DNA from: Myxococcales bacterium
GTDB taxonomy: Bacteria > Myxococcota_A > Polyangia > Haliangiales > Haliangiaceae
Direction: 5' to 3'
Length of the DNA stretch: 32,232 bases
Assembly: GCA_011526095.1 (NCBI GenBank)
Contig: WYBA01000468.1
Coordinates: 1 to 32,232 of the forward strand
The notes under the pieces were generated by a model, which did not search any database, was not told the origin of the DNA, and saw only the letters and a list, made by a program, of their open reading frames with translations. A program made the translations under genes and the position numbers. This document shows, piece by piece, positions 1-10,674 of this stretch. How positions within the stretch are numbered: the first letter of the stretch is position 1; every line of letters begins with the position of its first letter.

Positions 1-990
1 CGTCGCGACCGCCGCGCTCGTCGCGCCCGCCGCGGCCGCCCTGCCCGCCGGCCGCCGGCCGGGCGGCCATGCCGCGCGCCGGCAGCACCGCGCGTGCGCG
101 CGTCTTCGTCGGAGCGGCGAGCTCGACCCGCGGGCGGCCCGGCTTGCTCGTCGGCTCGGCCGGCGCGATCGTCTCGCCCTCGGCCTCCGCCCGGGCGCGC
201 GCGCGGCGCGCCAGCTCGGTCGCCTCGCGGGTCGCGCGCCACCGGCCGCGCGCGACCGCGCGGCGATCGAGCCCGACGAGCTCGCGCAGCTCGTTGAGCT
301 CGAGCTGTGTCAGCTCGCGCGCGTCGCCGACGCGCAGACCGTGGAACGTGAGGTTGCCGAACGCGACCCGCTGCAGCTTCTGGACGGTGTAGCCGAGCGC
401 CTCGAACATGCGGTGGATCTGGCGCGACTTGCCCTCGTGCAGCGTGATCGCGATCCACGAGTGCTTGCTGTCGGCCGGCAGCTCGGACACCTCGGCCGGC
501 AGCGTCGTCGTGCCGTCGTCGAGGCGGACGCCGTCGCGCAGCGCCTGCAGGTGCTGCGGCTTGAGCTGGCCGATCGCCTTGACGTGGTACGTCTTCGGCA
601 CGTGGCTCTGCGGCGCCAGCAGCCGCGCCGACAGCTCGCCGTCGTTGGTGAGCAGCAGGACGCCCTCGCTGTAGAAGTCGAGGCGGCCGACCGGCGCGAC
701 CGACGCGGGCAGGTTCGGCAGGTAGTCCATCACCGTCTGGCGACCGCGATCGTCGGTGACCGCGGTGATGCAGCCCTTGGGCTTGTTGAACAGGACGTAG
801 AACCGCTCCTCGGCCGACACGCCCTCGCCGTCGACGGCGACGTGATCGACGTCGGGGTTGACCTTGGTGCCGAGCTCGCGGACGACCTTGCCGTTGACGG
901 TCACGCGGCCGGCGAGGATGAGCTGCTCGGCCTTGCGGCGCGCGGCGACGCCCGCCTGGGCGATCAGGCGTTGCAGTCGAACGGGCTCGC

Positions 991-994
<4 letters not shown>
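1..994 (-). CDS. rluB: 23S rRNA pseudouridine synthase, RsuA/RluB family (3' end cut by window)
   Basis: Isomerises a uridine of 23S rRNA (RluB/RsuA/RluE type) to pseudouridine. The GTG start at 994 overlaps the scpB stop in a GTGA, so translation is probably coupled. Residues 5-60 form an S4 RNA-binding domain (RLQRLIAQAGVAARRKAE, then GRVTVNG). The catalytic loop reads GRLDFYSEGVLLLTNDGEL, with the nucleophilic Asp at about residue 106; KSRQIHRMFEALGY follows, typical of the family. After about residue 250 the protein continues into an unusually long Arg/Ala/Gly-rich tail that ends in RGG-like steps (GGRGGRDERGGRD) and is still open at base 1. Such basic tails are common in high-GC RluB proteins and probably bind RNA. 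The family is clear; the exact target uridine is inferred. Confidence 0.93.
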
Positions 995-2511
<1,517 letters not shown>

Positions 2512-2552
2512 GGCAGGCTCTTAGCGCACCCCTGTGACAGGCGGAAGCCGGA

Positions 2553-3476
2553 TCAGCGGTATTCGTCCTGCATGGCGACGCCGGCGACCATCCGCGAGCG
2601 CAGCTCCTCGCTGGGCGTCGCGCGCATGATCCAGATCTCGTAGTCGTCGTCGGTCGGCTCGACCTCGTCGTCGCCGCCGCGCTCGGTCAGCACCTGGTGG
2701 ATCGCGATCAGTCGCAGCTTCGCCATCTCCAGCATCGCGAGGAACGTCACGACGGCGTCGTGCTTGATCTCCTCGTACGTCATCTCGACGTCCGGGTCGG
2801 CGAACCGGAACATCGAGGTGAACGAGAACCGCTGCTCGCGCTCGAGCCGGTCCGTCAGCTCGGCGATCTTCTGGCTGACGCTCAGCCGGTCGATCAGCAC
2901 GTTGTGCGTGATCTTGACCTTGGCCTTCTTCATCAGCCGGTCGAGCGCCTCGATCAGCCGGTGCACCGGGAAGCCGGCGAGCGGCGCGATCGCGTCCGGA
3001 TCGACGTTCTCGGCCACCGCGTCCTCGAGCGCGGTGCCGCGGAACCACACGTTGCGCCCGACGACGGGCCGGTCCCCGAGGCGCGCCGCGGCCTCCTTGT
3101 ACTTCTGGTACTCGAGCAGCCGCCGGATCAGGTCCGCGCGCGGATCGACGCCGTCGTCGACGTCGACGTCGACCTCGCCGCCCTCGCCCGCCTCGCCGCT
3201 CTCGCCGGCCTCGTCGCCCGCGCCGGCCCCGCCCGGGAGCAGCTCGCGCGACTTGATGTGGCACAGGGTGGCGGCCATCAGCAGGTACTCGCCGGCGACG
3301 TCGATGTCGAGCCCGTGCATGGCGTCGAGGTACTCGAGGTACTTCTCCGTCACGAACGCGATCGGGATGTCGAGGATCTGCAGCTCGTGCTTGCGCACGA
3401 GGTGCAGGAGCAGGTCGAGCGGTCCCTCGAAGACATCGAGCTGGACCTGGTACCCGCGGTCGGCGGCTGCGTTCAT
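2553..3476 (-). CDS. scpA: Segregation and condensation protein A (kleisin)
   Basis: Kleisin subunit that bridges the SMC heads and binds an ScpB dimer. The N-terminal hallmark is VFEGPLDLLLHLVRKHEL (about residues 14-31), followed by DVAGEYLLMAATLCHIKSRELLP. An acidic Gly/Glu/Asp linker (about 82-107) precedes DPRADLIRRLLEYQKYKEAA. The C-terminal winged-helix segment is FLAMLEMAKLRLIAIHQ. At 307 aa it is slightly longer than typical because of the acidic linker. The ATG at 3476 lies 7 bases after the M50 protease stop, with GGATGAG just upstream as a possible ribosome binding site. Gene order M50-scpA-scpB-rluB is common in bacteria and supports the assignment. Confidence 0.97.
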   Translation of the reverse strand: MNAAADRGYQVQLDVFEGPLDLLLHLVRKHELQILDIPIAFVTEKYLEYLDAMHGLDIDVAGEYLLMAATLCHIKSRELLPGGAGAGDEAGESGEAGEGGEVDVDVDDGVDPRADLIRRLLEYQKYKEAAARLGDRPVVGRNVWFRGTALEDAVAENVDPDAIAPLAGFPVHRLIEALDRLMKKAKVKITHNVLIDRLSVSQKIAELTDRLEREQRFSFTSMFRFADPDVEMTYEEIKHDAVVTFLAMLEMAKLRLIAIHQVLTERGGDDEVEPTDDDYEIWIMRATPSEELRSRMVAGVAMQDEYR

Positions 3477-3483
3477 GGGGTGC

Positions 3484-4161
3484 TCATCCGATCCCGAAGA
3501 TCAGGGTGAGCAAGCTATACACGCCGTCTCTGACGACGGTCGCCGGCCAGACGAAGATGCGCGCCAGCTGGGGGATGAGGATGACGGCCATCAGCACGAA
3601 CGGCCCGTACACCGCATAGGCCCGGAACGCCGGGAGCATGCGCGTCGGCAGCAGGCCCTCGGTCACCGCGCCGCCGTCGAGCGGCGGGGCCGGGATGAGG
3701 TTGAAGAAGAACAGGATGAAGTTGAGCTGGACCGCGTAGAACAGCGCGCGGTTGAGCTCGTGGTCGGCGTCGAGCGTCCCGGTGGCGAACAGCGTGACGT
3801 GGAGGACCGCGATCAGCGTGCCGAACATCAGGTTCATCATCGGGCCGGCGAACGCGACGAACATGTGCCCGACCCGCATCGAGACCCGCCGGCTGAACGC
3901 CACCGGCCGGATCTCGACCGGCTTGCCCCAGCCGAACCCGGGCGCGCCGGCGTAGAGCAGGCCGATCAGCGGGAACACGACCGTGCCGATCGGGTCGGCG
4001 TGGGCGATCGGGTTGAGCGTGACGCGCCCCTGGCGGCGCGGCGTGTCGTCGCCGAGGCGGTCGGCGACGTACGCGTGCCCGAACTCGTGCACGCAGATCG
4101 ACAGGAGCAGGATGATCATGCCCTGCACGACCCAGCGCATGTGCTCGGGGGAGAAATCCAT
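3484..4161 (-). CDS. Site-2 protease-like M50 family membrane metalloprotease
   Basis: Small intramembrane zinc protease of the S2P/M50 group usually found beside scpA. Residues 11-30 form a membrane segment carrying the zinc motif HEFGH (His25, Glu26, His29). A second conserved element, NLIPAPPLDGG (Asn154, Asp162), supplies the third zinc ligand in this family. About five to six hydrophobic segments are visible, with no PDZ domain. The 225-aa length fits the minimal class. Substrate unknown. It follows xerD by 71 bases that hold two hairpins; the second overlaps a CATAGT hexamer 8 bases before the ATG, so this gene may start its own transcript as well as be read from xerD. Confidence 0.92.
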   Translation of the reverse strand: MDFSPEHMRWVVQGMIILLLSICVHEFGHAYVADRLGDDTPRRQGRVTLNPIAHADPIGTVVFPLIGLLYAGAPGFGWGKPVEIRPVAFSRRVSMRVGHMFVAFAGPMMNLMFGTLIAVLHVTLFATGTLDADHELNRALFYAVQLNFILFFFNLIPAPPLDGGAVTEGLLPTRMLPAFRAYAVYGPFVLMAVILIPQLARIFVWPATVVRDGVYSLLTLIFGIG

Positions 4162-4169
4162 GTGCGGCG

Positions 4170-4175
4170 ACTATG
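4170..4175 (-). promoter_or_regulatory. Possible -10 element CATAGT before the M50 protease gene
   Basis: On the minus strand CATAGT ends 8 bases before the ATG at 4161, the same geometry as the TAnnnT hexamers before several plus-strand genes here. It sits in the loop and 3' arm of a small palindrome (GGCGAC, ATA, GTCGCC). No Shine-Dalgarno sequence is seen between it and the ATG. No convincing -35 box. Confidence 0.35.
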
Positions 4176-4205
4176 TCGCCTGCGCCCGACCCTCGCAATG
4201 CCTAC

Positions 4206-4224
4206 CGCGGCCGCTCCGGCCGCG
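4206..4224 (-). terminator. Hairpin just after xerD
   Basis: Eight-bp perfect stem (CGCGGCCG with CGGCCGCG) and a 3-base loop, 8 bases after the xerD stop on the minus strand. There is no U tract, so it may be only a pause or mRNA-end-protecting hairpin. Confidence 0.4.
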
Positions 4225-4232
4225 CCTGCCGG

Positions 4233-5153
4233 CTACCGCGCGCGCGGGTGCTTCGCCAGGTACTGCTCGACCAGGCGCGCGCGGGAGACGTGGGTGTAGA
4301 GCTGCGTGGTCGCGATGTCGGCGTGGCCGAGCATCGCCTGCACCGCGCGCAGATCGGCGCCGCCCTCGAGCAGGTGGGTGGCGAACGAGTGGCGCAGCTT
4401 GTGCGGCGACACGCCGGCGCGCGGCAGGCGCACGCCCGCGGCGCGCGCGTAGCGCCCGAGCAGCCGCCAGAACCCCTGGCGCGTCATCGGGCCGCCGCGC
4501 TCGGTGACGAACAGCGCGCGCTGATCCGGATCCTGGGTCCACCGCGGCCGCACGTCCTCGAGGTAGGCCGCGATCGCCTCGGCCGCGAGCTGCCCCATCG
4601 GCACCAGGCGCGTCTTCTTGCCCTTGCCGGTGACGCGGACGAAGCCGTGGCCGAGGTTGACGTCGGCGAGCGGCAGCCCGACGAGCTCGGATACGCGCAG
4701 CCCGGTGGCGTAGAGCAGCTCGATCATCGCGGCGTCGCGCGCGCCGCGCAGCGTGTCCCGCCGCGGCGCCGCGATCAGGCGCGCGACCGCGTCCTGCCCG
4801 AGCACCGCCGGCGCGCGCGGCGGCACCTTCGGCGCGTCGACCAGCTCGGTCGGGTCGGCGTCGAGCCACTTCTCGGCGACGAGGTGGCGGAACAGCCCGC
4901 GGATCGCCACCAGCGCGCGGGCGCGGCTGCGCGCGCCCAGGCCGCGCTCTGCCAGCGCGACCAGGTGGTCGGTCACGTCGAGCGCGGTGACGTCGTCGGC
5001 GACGACCCGGCCGCGCGGGCCGAGGAACCCGAGGAAGACCGACAGGTCACGCCCGTAGCCGTCGAGCGTGGCCGCGGACAGGCCGCGCTCGACCTTGAGG
5101 TGGTCGAGGAACAGATCCGTCGCCCGGTCGAGCTGGATCGATCGCGCCACCAC
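4233..5153 (-). CDS. xerD: Site-specific tyrosine recombinase XerD
   Basis: Resolves chromosome dimers at dif with XerC. The N-terminal SAM-like core-binding domain begins FLDHLKVERGLSAATLDGY. The catalytic domain has the full tyrosine recombinase set (numbered from the GTG at 5153): Arg153 in ATGLRVSEL, the Lys of GKGKKTR, His251 and Arg254 in HKLRHSFATH, His277 in LGHADI and nucleophile Tyr286 in TTQLYTHV. The length of 306 aa is standard. The frame is open up to a TTG at 5186, but the GTGs at 5153 or 5150 give the usual XerD N-terminus, so the start is uncertain by about 11 codons. No mobile-element genes flank it, so it is read as the housekeeping recombinase rather than a phage integrase. 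XerC is not excluded. Confidence 0.93.
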   Translation of the reverse strand: MVARSIQLDRATDLFLDHLKVERGLSAATLDGYGRDLSVFLGFLGPRGRVVADDVTALDVTDHLVALAERGLGARSRARALVAIRGLFRHLVAEKWLDADPTELVDAPKVPPRAPAVLGQDAVARLIAAPRRDTLRGARDAAMIELLYATGLRVSELVGLPLADVNLGHGFVRVTGKGKKTRLVPMGQLAAEAIAAYLEDVRPRWTQDPDQRALFVTERGGPMTRQGFWRLLGRYARAAGVRLPRAGVSPHKLRHSFATHLLEGGADLRAVQAMLGHADIATTQLYTHVSRARLVEQYLAKHPRAR

Positions 5154-5231
5154 ACAATCAGCGCCGATTCCCCCTCCGAGCCGCAAGTTTTTGGTACCGT
5201 CGTGGCGAGTTCTTCAGGGGGAACCGTCCAG

Positions 5232-7277
5232 ATGCTATTGCTCCGTCGCACGCTCGCATCGCTCTGCATCGCCGCGCTCGCCATCTCGTGCGGTCCGCCG
5301 CCGACGCCCACCGGCGGCGGTGGCGGTGGGGAGGCCAAGGTCGTCAAGCCGCTCGAGACCAAGGCGAAGGCCAACGAGGCGATCATCCTCGGTACCGACG
5401 CCTCGGGCGGCTCGACCGCGATCTCGCTGTCGACGGCGTCCGCCACGGTCACCGTCGACTCGATGTGGGTCCGGATGACCCAGCCGGCGACCGGCGGCTC
5501 GAGCCCGGTCAAGCTCACCGCCGAGCCGAACACCGACGGCGCCGTCCGCGTCGGGTTCTACGAGGAGGTCTCGGGCGGGCTCGGCTCGCAGTGGCGCGCC
5601 GGCGTGTGGCTCGCCGCGTTCGTGTCGAGCTCGACGCTCAACAAGGACCTCACCGACTTCAAGTTCAGCGCCGAGGCCGGCGGCAACGTCGACGGCGCGT
5701 CGGCGTCGGGCCTGATGACCGCGGGCTTCCTCGCGGCGATCTCGGGCACGCAGATCGATCCCGCCGCGACGATGACCGGCATCATCAACCCCGACGGGAC
5801 GATCGGCCCGGTCGGCGGGATCCCCCAGAAGTTCCAGGGCTCGATCGAGAAGGGCAAGAAGAAGCTCGGCTACCCGATCGGCATGCGCTTCTCGGTGGAC
5901 GTCAACACCGGACAGGCGGTCGACCTCAACAAGCTCGCCAAGGACATGGGGGCCGAGGCGTTCGAGATCACGGACGTCTACGGCGCCTACGAGCTGATGA
6001 CCGGCAAGAAGCTGCCGCGCCCCGTCCCCGTCGACGAGGGCGAGATGGAGCTCGAGGCCGACGTCGTCGAGGCCTACGACGCGCGCTACACCGAGTGGAT
6101 GCAGATGCTGTCCCAGGAGTGGGACCGCCTGATCGAGCTGGCCAACATGGGCCGGCTGCCGACGGGCCTGCTGACCCTGGCCGTGGTCGCGCAGAACGAG
6201 GCCGAGGCGGCCGAGAAGCTGCGCCGCCAGGGCTTCGCGCCGTCGGCGTACACCCGGATCATCGACGCGTGGATCTACGCCGCGTCGGCGACCGCGACCT
6301 CGGAGATCCTCGAGCTGGTCGCGGCCGGCGACCTCGTCGGCGCCAAGGCCAAGCTCCACGAGTTCGAGGGGCTCACCGCGGTGACCGAGGCGACGATGCG
6401 CCAGGTCGGCTCGATGAAGCCCGACACGATGGGCGGCCACCTGCAGATGATGTCGGCGTTCCAGAAGTCGGTCGCCGGCCTGGCCGCGTACATCAACACC
6501 GGCGACAGCGCGAACTACACCCGGGCGTTCCTCGACAGCCTGGCCGGCGTGCCCGCCGACCAGCTCGCGTCGCCGGACATCGCGGACCAGGTCGTGCAGT
6601 ACACCGCGCCCGCGGTGCTGTCGATCGCCCGCGCCGTCGCCAACAGCGCCGCCGCGCTCCAGTCGATGGAGATCGAGGCGGTCAACAGCGTCAACTACAT
6701 GTGCTCGCTGCCCAACGTCCGCCGGCTGGCGACGTCGTTCCAGTCGGCGGCGGCGGCGAACGTGACGTACTTCGAGCAGCTCGCCGGCATCACCGACGAC
6801 CAGACCCGCAACTTCGCGATCATGATGGAGCCGGACTACCTGACGGCGTGGATCGCGGCGAACCTGCCCAAGCTCGGCGGCTTCGCCGAGACGCTCAAGA
6901 CCGAGTGGGGCGAGAGCTCGCTGGCCTGGGGCCTGATGAGCCTGGCGGCCGAGGAGCTCGGCTACTTCAAGGCGTCGACGCTCGTCAGCAAGTACTACTC
7001 GCTCGGCGTCAAGAGCGACCCGTACACCGGCCGCGCCGCGGCGGTGGAGAACGAGAAGGCGTTCATGAACATGCTGCAGAGCGCCGAGAAGAAGGCGCGC
7101 GAGACGGCGCGCAGCGCGAAGGTCGCCGCCGGCTCGATCCCGGTCCAGGCGCGCATCGCCTACCAGAACGCGCGCATCCTGCGCGAGGGCGACGTCGCCT
7201 CGAAGCTCCAGGCGCTGGAGCTGTTCTGGGCGTCGAGCGCGTACTCGCAGACGGCCGTGATGCTCGCGCGGAATTGA
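5232..7277 (+). CDS. Lipoprotein with Lon-type S16 serine protease domain
   Basis: 681-aa predicted lipoprotein. The signal peptide (MLLLRRTLASLCIAALAISC) ends in a lipobox-like AISC with Cys20, followed by a Pro/Gly linker. Residues about 45-260 match the proteolytic domain of Lon: DGASASG holds the presumed nucleophile Ser157, AATMTGIINPDGTIGPVGGI corresponds to the Lon stretch MTGEITLRGxVLPIGG, and GGIPQK gives Lys200. The Ser-Lys distance of 43 residues equals that of E. coli Lon (679/722), and Asp154 also matches. There is no AAA+ ATPase. Residues about 265-681 are helical, Ala/Glu-rich and not recognised. AGGGGGAA at 5215-5222 is a good ribosome binding site. Transcribed divergently from xerD and followed by a strong hairpin, so it is probably monocistronic. 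Domain assignment is by motif; activity is inferred. Confidence 0.8.
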   Translation: MLLLRRTLASLCIAALAISCGPPPTPTGGGGGGEAKVVKPLETKAKANEAIILGTDASGGSTAISLSTASATVTVDSMWVRMTQPATGGSSPVKLTAEPNTDGAVRVGFYEEVSGGLGSQWRAGVWLAAFVSSSTLNKDLTDFKFSAEAGGNVDGASASGLMTAGFLAAISGTQIDPAATMTGIINPDGTIGPVGGIPQKFQGSIEKGKKKLGYPIGMRFSVDVNTGQAVDLNKLAKDMGAEAFEITDVYGAYELMTGKKLPRPVPVDEGEMELEADVVEAYDARYTEWMQMLSQEWDRLIELANMGRLPTGLLTLAVVAQNEAEAAEKLRRQGFAPSAYTRIIDAWIYAASATATSEILELVAAGDLVGAKAKLHEFEGLTAVTEATMRQVGSMKPDTMGGHLQMMSAFQKSVAGLAAYINTGDSANYTRAFLDSLAGVPADQLASPDIADQVVQYTAPAVLSIARAVANSAAALQSMEIEAVNSVNYMCSLPNVRRLATSFQSAAAANVTYFEQLAGITDDQTRNFAIMMEPDYLTAWIAANLPKLGGFAETLKTEWGESSLAWGLMSLAAEELGYFKASTLVSKYYSLGVKSDPYTGRAAAVENEKAFMNMLQSAEKKARETARSAKVAAGSIPVQARIAYQNARILREGDVASKLQALELFWASSAYSQTAVMLARN

Positions 7278-7297
7278 GACCTTTCGCTCCGAGCTTC

Positions 7298-7331
7298 GAG
7301 GGCGCCGCGATCGCGGCGCCCTCGGCGTTTT
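7298..7331 (+). terminator. Perfect 26-bp palindrome followed by a T run
   Basis: 7298-7323 is a perfect palindrome: 13-base arms, GAGGGCGCCGCGA and its complement. It is followed by GGCGTTTT. It lies 21 bases after the S16 lipoprotein stop and fits an intrinsic terminator with a short, slightly delayed U tract. Confidence 0.7.
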
Positions 7332-7373
7332 CGGCGGGGCACCGCGCGGCAGGTGCGGACGCGCGCCGGCATA

Positions 7374-7379
7374 TATAGT
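7374..7379 (+). promoter_or_regulatory. -10-like TATAGT directly before the SnoaL-like gene
   Basis: TATAGT ends 7 bases before the ATG at 7387, which would place the transcription start at or next to the start codon. There is no Shine-Dalgarno sequence. No clear -35 hexamer. Confidence 0.5.
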
Positions 7380-7386
7380 CGCGCGC

Positions 7387-7851
7387 ATGCACCCCAACGC
7401 GGCCCTGATCGACCGGTTCTACCAGGCGTTCGCGCGGCGCGACGCCGCGGCGATGGGCGCCTGCTACCACCCGGCCGTGCGGTTCCACGACCCCGTGTTC
7501 CGCTGGCTCGAGGGCGATCGCGCCCGCGCGATGTGGGCGATGCTGTGCGAGCGCGGCCAGGACCTGGTGATCGAGCACTCGGCGGTCGAGGCCGACGACG
7601 CCACCGGCCGCGCGCACTGGGACGCGCGCTACACGTTCAGCCAGACCGGCCGCAAGGTGCTCAACCGGATCGACGCGGCGTTCCGGTTCGACGGCGGGCT
7701 GATCGTCGAGCACGTCGACACGTTCGGGCTGTACCGCTGGGCGCGCCAGGCGCTCGGCCCGGTCGGCGCCGTGCTCGGCTGGACGCCGATGGTCCAGGGC
7801 GCGATCCGCAAGAAGGCCGCGACGGGGCTCGACGCATACCTGAAGCGGTAG
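7387..7851 (+). CDS. NTF2-like / SnoaL-like domain protein
   Basis: 154-aa cytosolic protein of the NTF2-like superfamily. The N-terminal helices (LIDRFYQAFARRDAAAMGACYHP) and VRFHDPVF, then the sheet segments (AHWDARYTFSQTGRKVLNRIDAAFRFDGGLIVEHVDTFGLY), are typical of the SnoaL-like group of small cone-shaped folds that act as isomerases, hydrolases or ligand-binding proteins. The sequence does not show which. It is preceded by a TATAGT hexamer and converges on the M17-like gene with only 14 bases between the two stops, so it is probably transcribed alone. Family confident, function unknown. Confidence 0.85.
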   Translation: MHPNAALIDRFYQAFARRDAAAMGACYHPAVRFHDPVFRWLEGDRARAMWAMLCERGQDLVIEHSAVEADDATGRAHWDARYTFSQTGRKVLNRIDAAFRFDGGLIVEHVDTFGLYRWARQALGPVGAVLGWTPMVQGAIRKKAATGLDAYLKR

Positions 7852-7865
7852 CGCTCGAGGGCTCC

Positions 7866-8396
7866 CTACTGCGAGTCGCGGCGCTGGCGCAGCAGGTCGG
7901 CCATGTCCTTGTGGCCGCTCGCGCTGTCGACCAGGGTCACGGCCGACGGCGCGGGGTCGAGGCCGTCCTTGCGGCTCTCGTCGAGCCACAGCTCGAGCGC
8001 GCGGCGCGCGCCGATCAGGCCGGTGGCGCGGCCGGGCGGCTCGAGCGCGTAGTCGGTGAGGCCGGCGTCCGCGGCGACCTTGCGGATCCACCGCACGTCG
8101 TGGCGGAACCGCTCCTCGCCGTAGTCCTTCGACGGGCCGAGCCCGAACATCAGGATCCGGCCGAACCGCAGCCGGCGCCCCGGCGGCATCATCAGCGTCT
8201 CGCCGCGCGCGCCCGACGCCTTGCCCGCGCGCAGCAGGCGCGACAGCCGCCCGCACAGCCGCCAGTCGACCAGCCCCGCGGCGCCGCGCAGCGGGCGCTC
8301 GTCGCTGAAGATCGGCAACAGCAGGCTCGACGCGACCAGCGCGCGCTCGACCTCGTCCCACTTGGCGAGGTCCGCGGCGAGGATCGAGACGCGCAT
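7866..8396 (-). CDS. Stand-alone M17 (leucyl aminopeptidase) N-terminal-domain protein
   Basis: 176 aa. The segments PLRGAAGLVDWRLCGRLSRL, GARGETLMMPPG and RILMFGLG follow the pattern of the non-catalytic N-terminal macro-like domain of M17 aminopeptidases (PF02789). The catalytic C-terminal half with its metal ligands is absent, so it should not be a peptidase; its role may be regulatory or ligand-binding. The ATG at 8396 has a purine-rich ribosome binding site (GAGGGGAGAGGG) and follows nusB by 16 bases, so it is the last gene of the rib-nusB run. The domain call is by pattern and moderately sure; no function is claimed. Confidence 0.75.
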   Translation of the reverse strand: MRVSILAADLAKWDEVERALVASSLLLPIFSDERPLRGAAGLVDWRLCGRLSRLLRAGKASGARGETLMMPPGRRLRFGRILMFGLGPSKDYGEERFRHDVRWIRKVAADAGLTDYALEPPGRATGLIGARRALELWLDESRKDGLDPAPSAVTLVDSASGHKDMADLLRQRRDSQ

Positions 8397-8412
8397 CGCC
8401 CTCTCCCCTCGC

Positions 8413-8859
8413 CTAGCTCTCGGCCGAGCGGCCGAGCGAGGCCGCGATGCGATCCAGGATGCCGTTGACGAACGCGGGCGACTCGGCGGTGCCGAACCGC
8501 TTGGCCAGCTCCACCGCCTCGTTGATCACGACCTTGACCGGCGTCGACGGCAGGCTGCGCAGCTCGCATACCGCCAGCCGCAGGATGTTGCGATCGACCC
8601 GGCTCATCCGCTCGAGCCGCCAGTTGCGCGACGCGGTCGCGATGACCTCGTCGATCGCCGCCTGGTCCTCGACCGCCTTGCGGACGAGCTCGCCGGCGAA
8701 CTCGCGGCCGGCGTCGTCGACATCGAGCTCGAAGCTCTCGCTCCACCCGCCGAGCGCCGTCGCGACGTCCGTCGCGTGATCGACGTCGCGCGCGTACAGC
8801 ACCTGGAGCGCGTAGCCGCGCGCCTTGCGGCGGCTGCCCTGGACGTGGGTGGCCGACAT
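8413..8859 (-). CDS. nusB: Transcription antitermination factor NusB
   Basis: NusB binds boxA RNA with S10 (NusE) in rRNA antitermination complexes. The 148-aa sequence has the family start GSRRKARGYALQVLYARD, the middle helices, and the strongly conserved LERMSRVDRNILRLAVCEL and VINEAVELAKRFGTAESPAFVNGILDRIA. The ATG at 8859 shares one base with the ribH stop (TGATG), so translation is coupled. The pairing ribH-nusB is widely conserved, which fits well. Confidence 0.97.
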   Translation of the reverse strand: MSATHVQGSRRKARGYALQVLYARDVDHATDVATALGGWSESFELDVDDAGREFAGELVRKAVEDQAAIDEVIATASRNWRLERMSRVDRNILRLAVCELRSLPSTPVKVVINEAVELAKRFGTAESPAFVNGILDRIAASLGRSAES

Positions 8860-9368
8860 CAGCCGCCCGCCCGCTTGCCGCGCCTGGCGCCGCCGCCGCC
8901 GCCGCGGATCGCCCGGAACAGGCTCGCGGTCTCGATCGCGGCCATCGCCGCGTCGAAGCCCTTGTTGCCGGCCTTGGTCCCGGCGCGCTCGATCGCCTGC
9001 TCGATCGTGTCCGTCGTGAGCACGCCGAACGACACCGGGATGTCCGCCGACGCCGCCACCGCGGCGATGCCCTTGGCCGCCTCGCCGGCGACGTAGTCGA
9101 AGTGCGGGGTCGAGCCGCGGATCACCGCGCCGAGCGCGATCACCGCGTCGACGCCGCCGGCCGCGACGACCTGGCGCACGACCTGCGGCAGCTCCCACGC
9201 GCCGGGGCAGCGGTACAGCGTGATCGCGTCGGGATCCCCGCCGGTGCGGACGATCGCGTCGGTCGCGCCGGCGACGAGCGGCTCGACGATCAGCGAGTTG
9301 AACCGGCTCGCGACCAGCGCGAACGACAGCCCTTGGGACGACAGGTGACCTTCGACCAGCCTCGGCAT
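8859..9368 (-). CDS. ribH: 6,7-dimethyl-8-ribityllumazine synthase
   Basis: Condenses 5-amino-6-ribitylaminouracil with 3,4-dihydroxy-2-butanone 4-phosphate, the penultimate step of riboflavin synthesis. Motifs: FALVASRFNSLIVEPL, CPGAWELPQV, GAVIRGSTPHFDYV with the catalytic His at residue 89, and GVLTTDTIEQAIERAG. The start at 9368 (MPRLVEGHLSSQGL) gives 169 aa and the normal N-terminus; an upstream ATG at 9407 would add 13 unusual residues and run into the dispersed repeat. The C-terminus ends in a Gly-rich, basic tail. On the minus strand TAGATT lies 11 bases before the ATG, a weak promoter candidate. Confidence 0.97.
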   Translation of the reverse strand: MPRLVEGHLSSQGLSFALVASRFNSLIVEPLVAGATDAIVRTGGDPDAITLYRCPGAWELPQVVRQVVAAGGVDAVIALGAVIRGSTPHFDYVAGEAAKGIAAVAASADIPVSFGVLTTDTIEQAIERAGTKAGNKGFDAAMAAIETASLFRAIRGGGGGARRGKRAGG

Positions 9369-9407
9369 GATGGACCGCGAATCTACTCCGGTTCGGGGGA
9401 CGATCAT

Positions 9408-9464
9408 ACGGGGCTCGCCGCCCCGCCCGTCGGGCGGAGCCCGCCGGGGCCCATCCCGCGCAGA
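9408..9464. repeat. 57-bp two-hairpin dispersed repeat, copy 1
   Basis: This 57-bp sequence occurs again, inverted, at 16882-16938 with 52 of 57 identical bases. It starts ACGGGGCTCGCCGCCCCG, which folds into a 6-bp stem (CGGGGC with GCCCCG). It continues with a second hairpin whose arms are CCCGTCGGGC and GCCCGCCGGG around GGA, with one T/C mismatch here. It fills most of the gap between ribB and ribH. No coding sense; no transposase nearby. Confidence 0.85.
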
Positions 9465-9474
9465 ACGGGGGCGT

Positions 9475-10670
<1,196 letters not shown>

Positions 10671-10674
<4 letters not shown>

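Noticed and set aside
4233..5153. Phage or island integrase
   Set aside because: Standard XerD length and motifs, housekeeping neighbours, and no attachment-site repeat or tRNA nearby.
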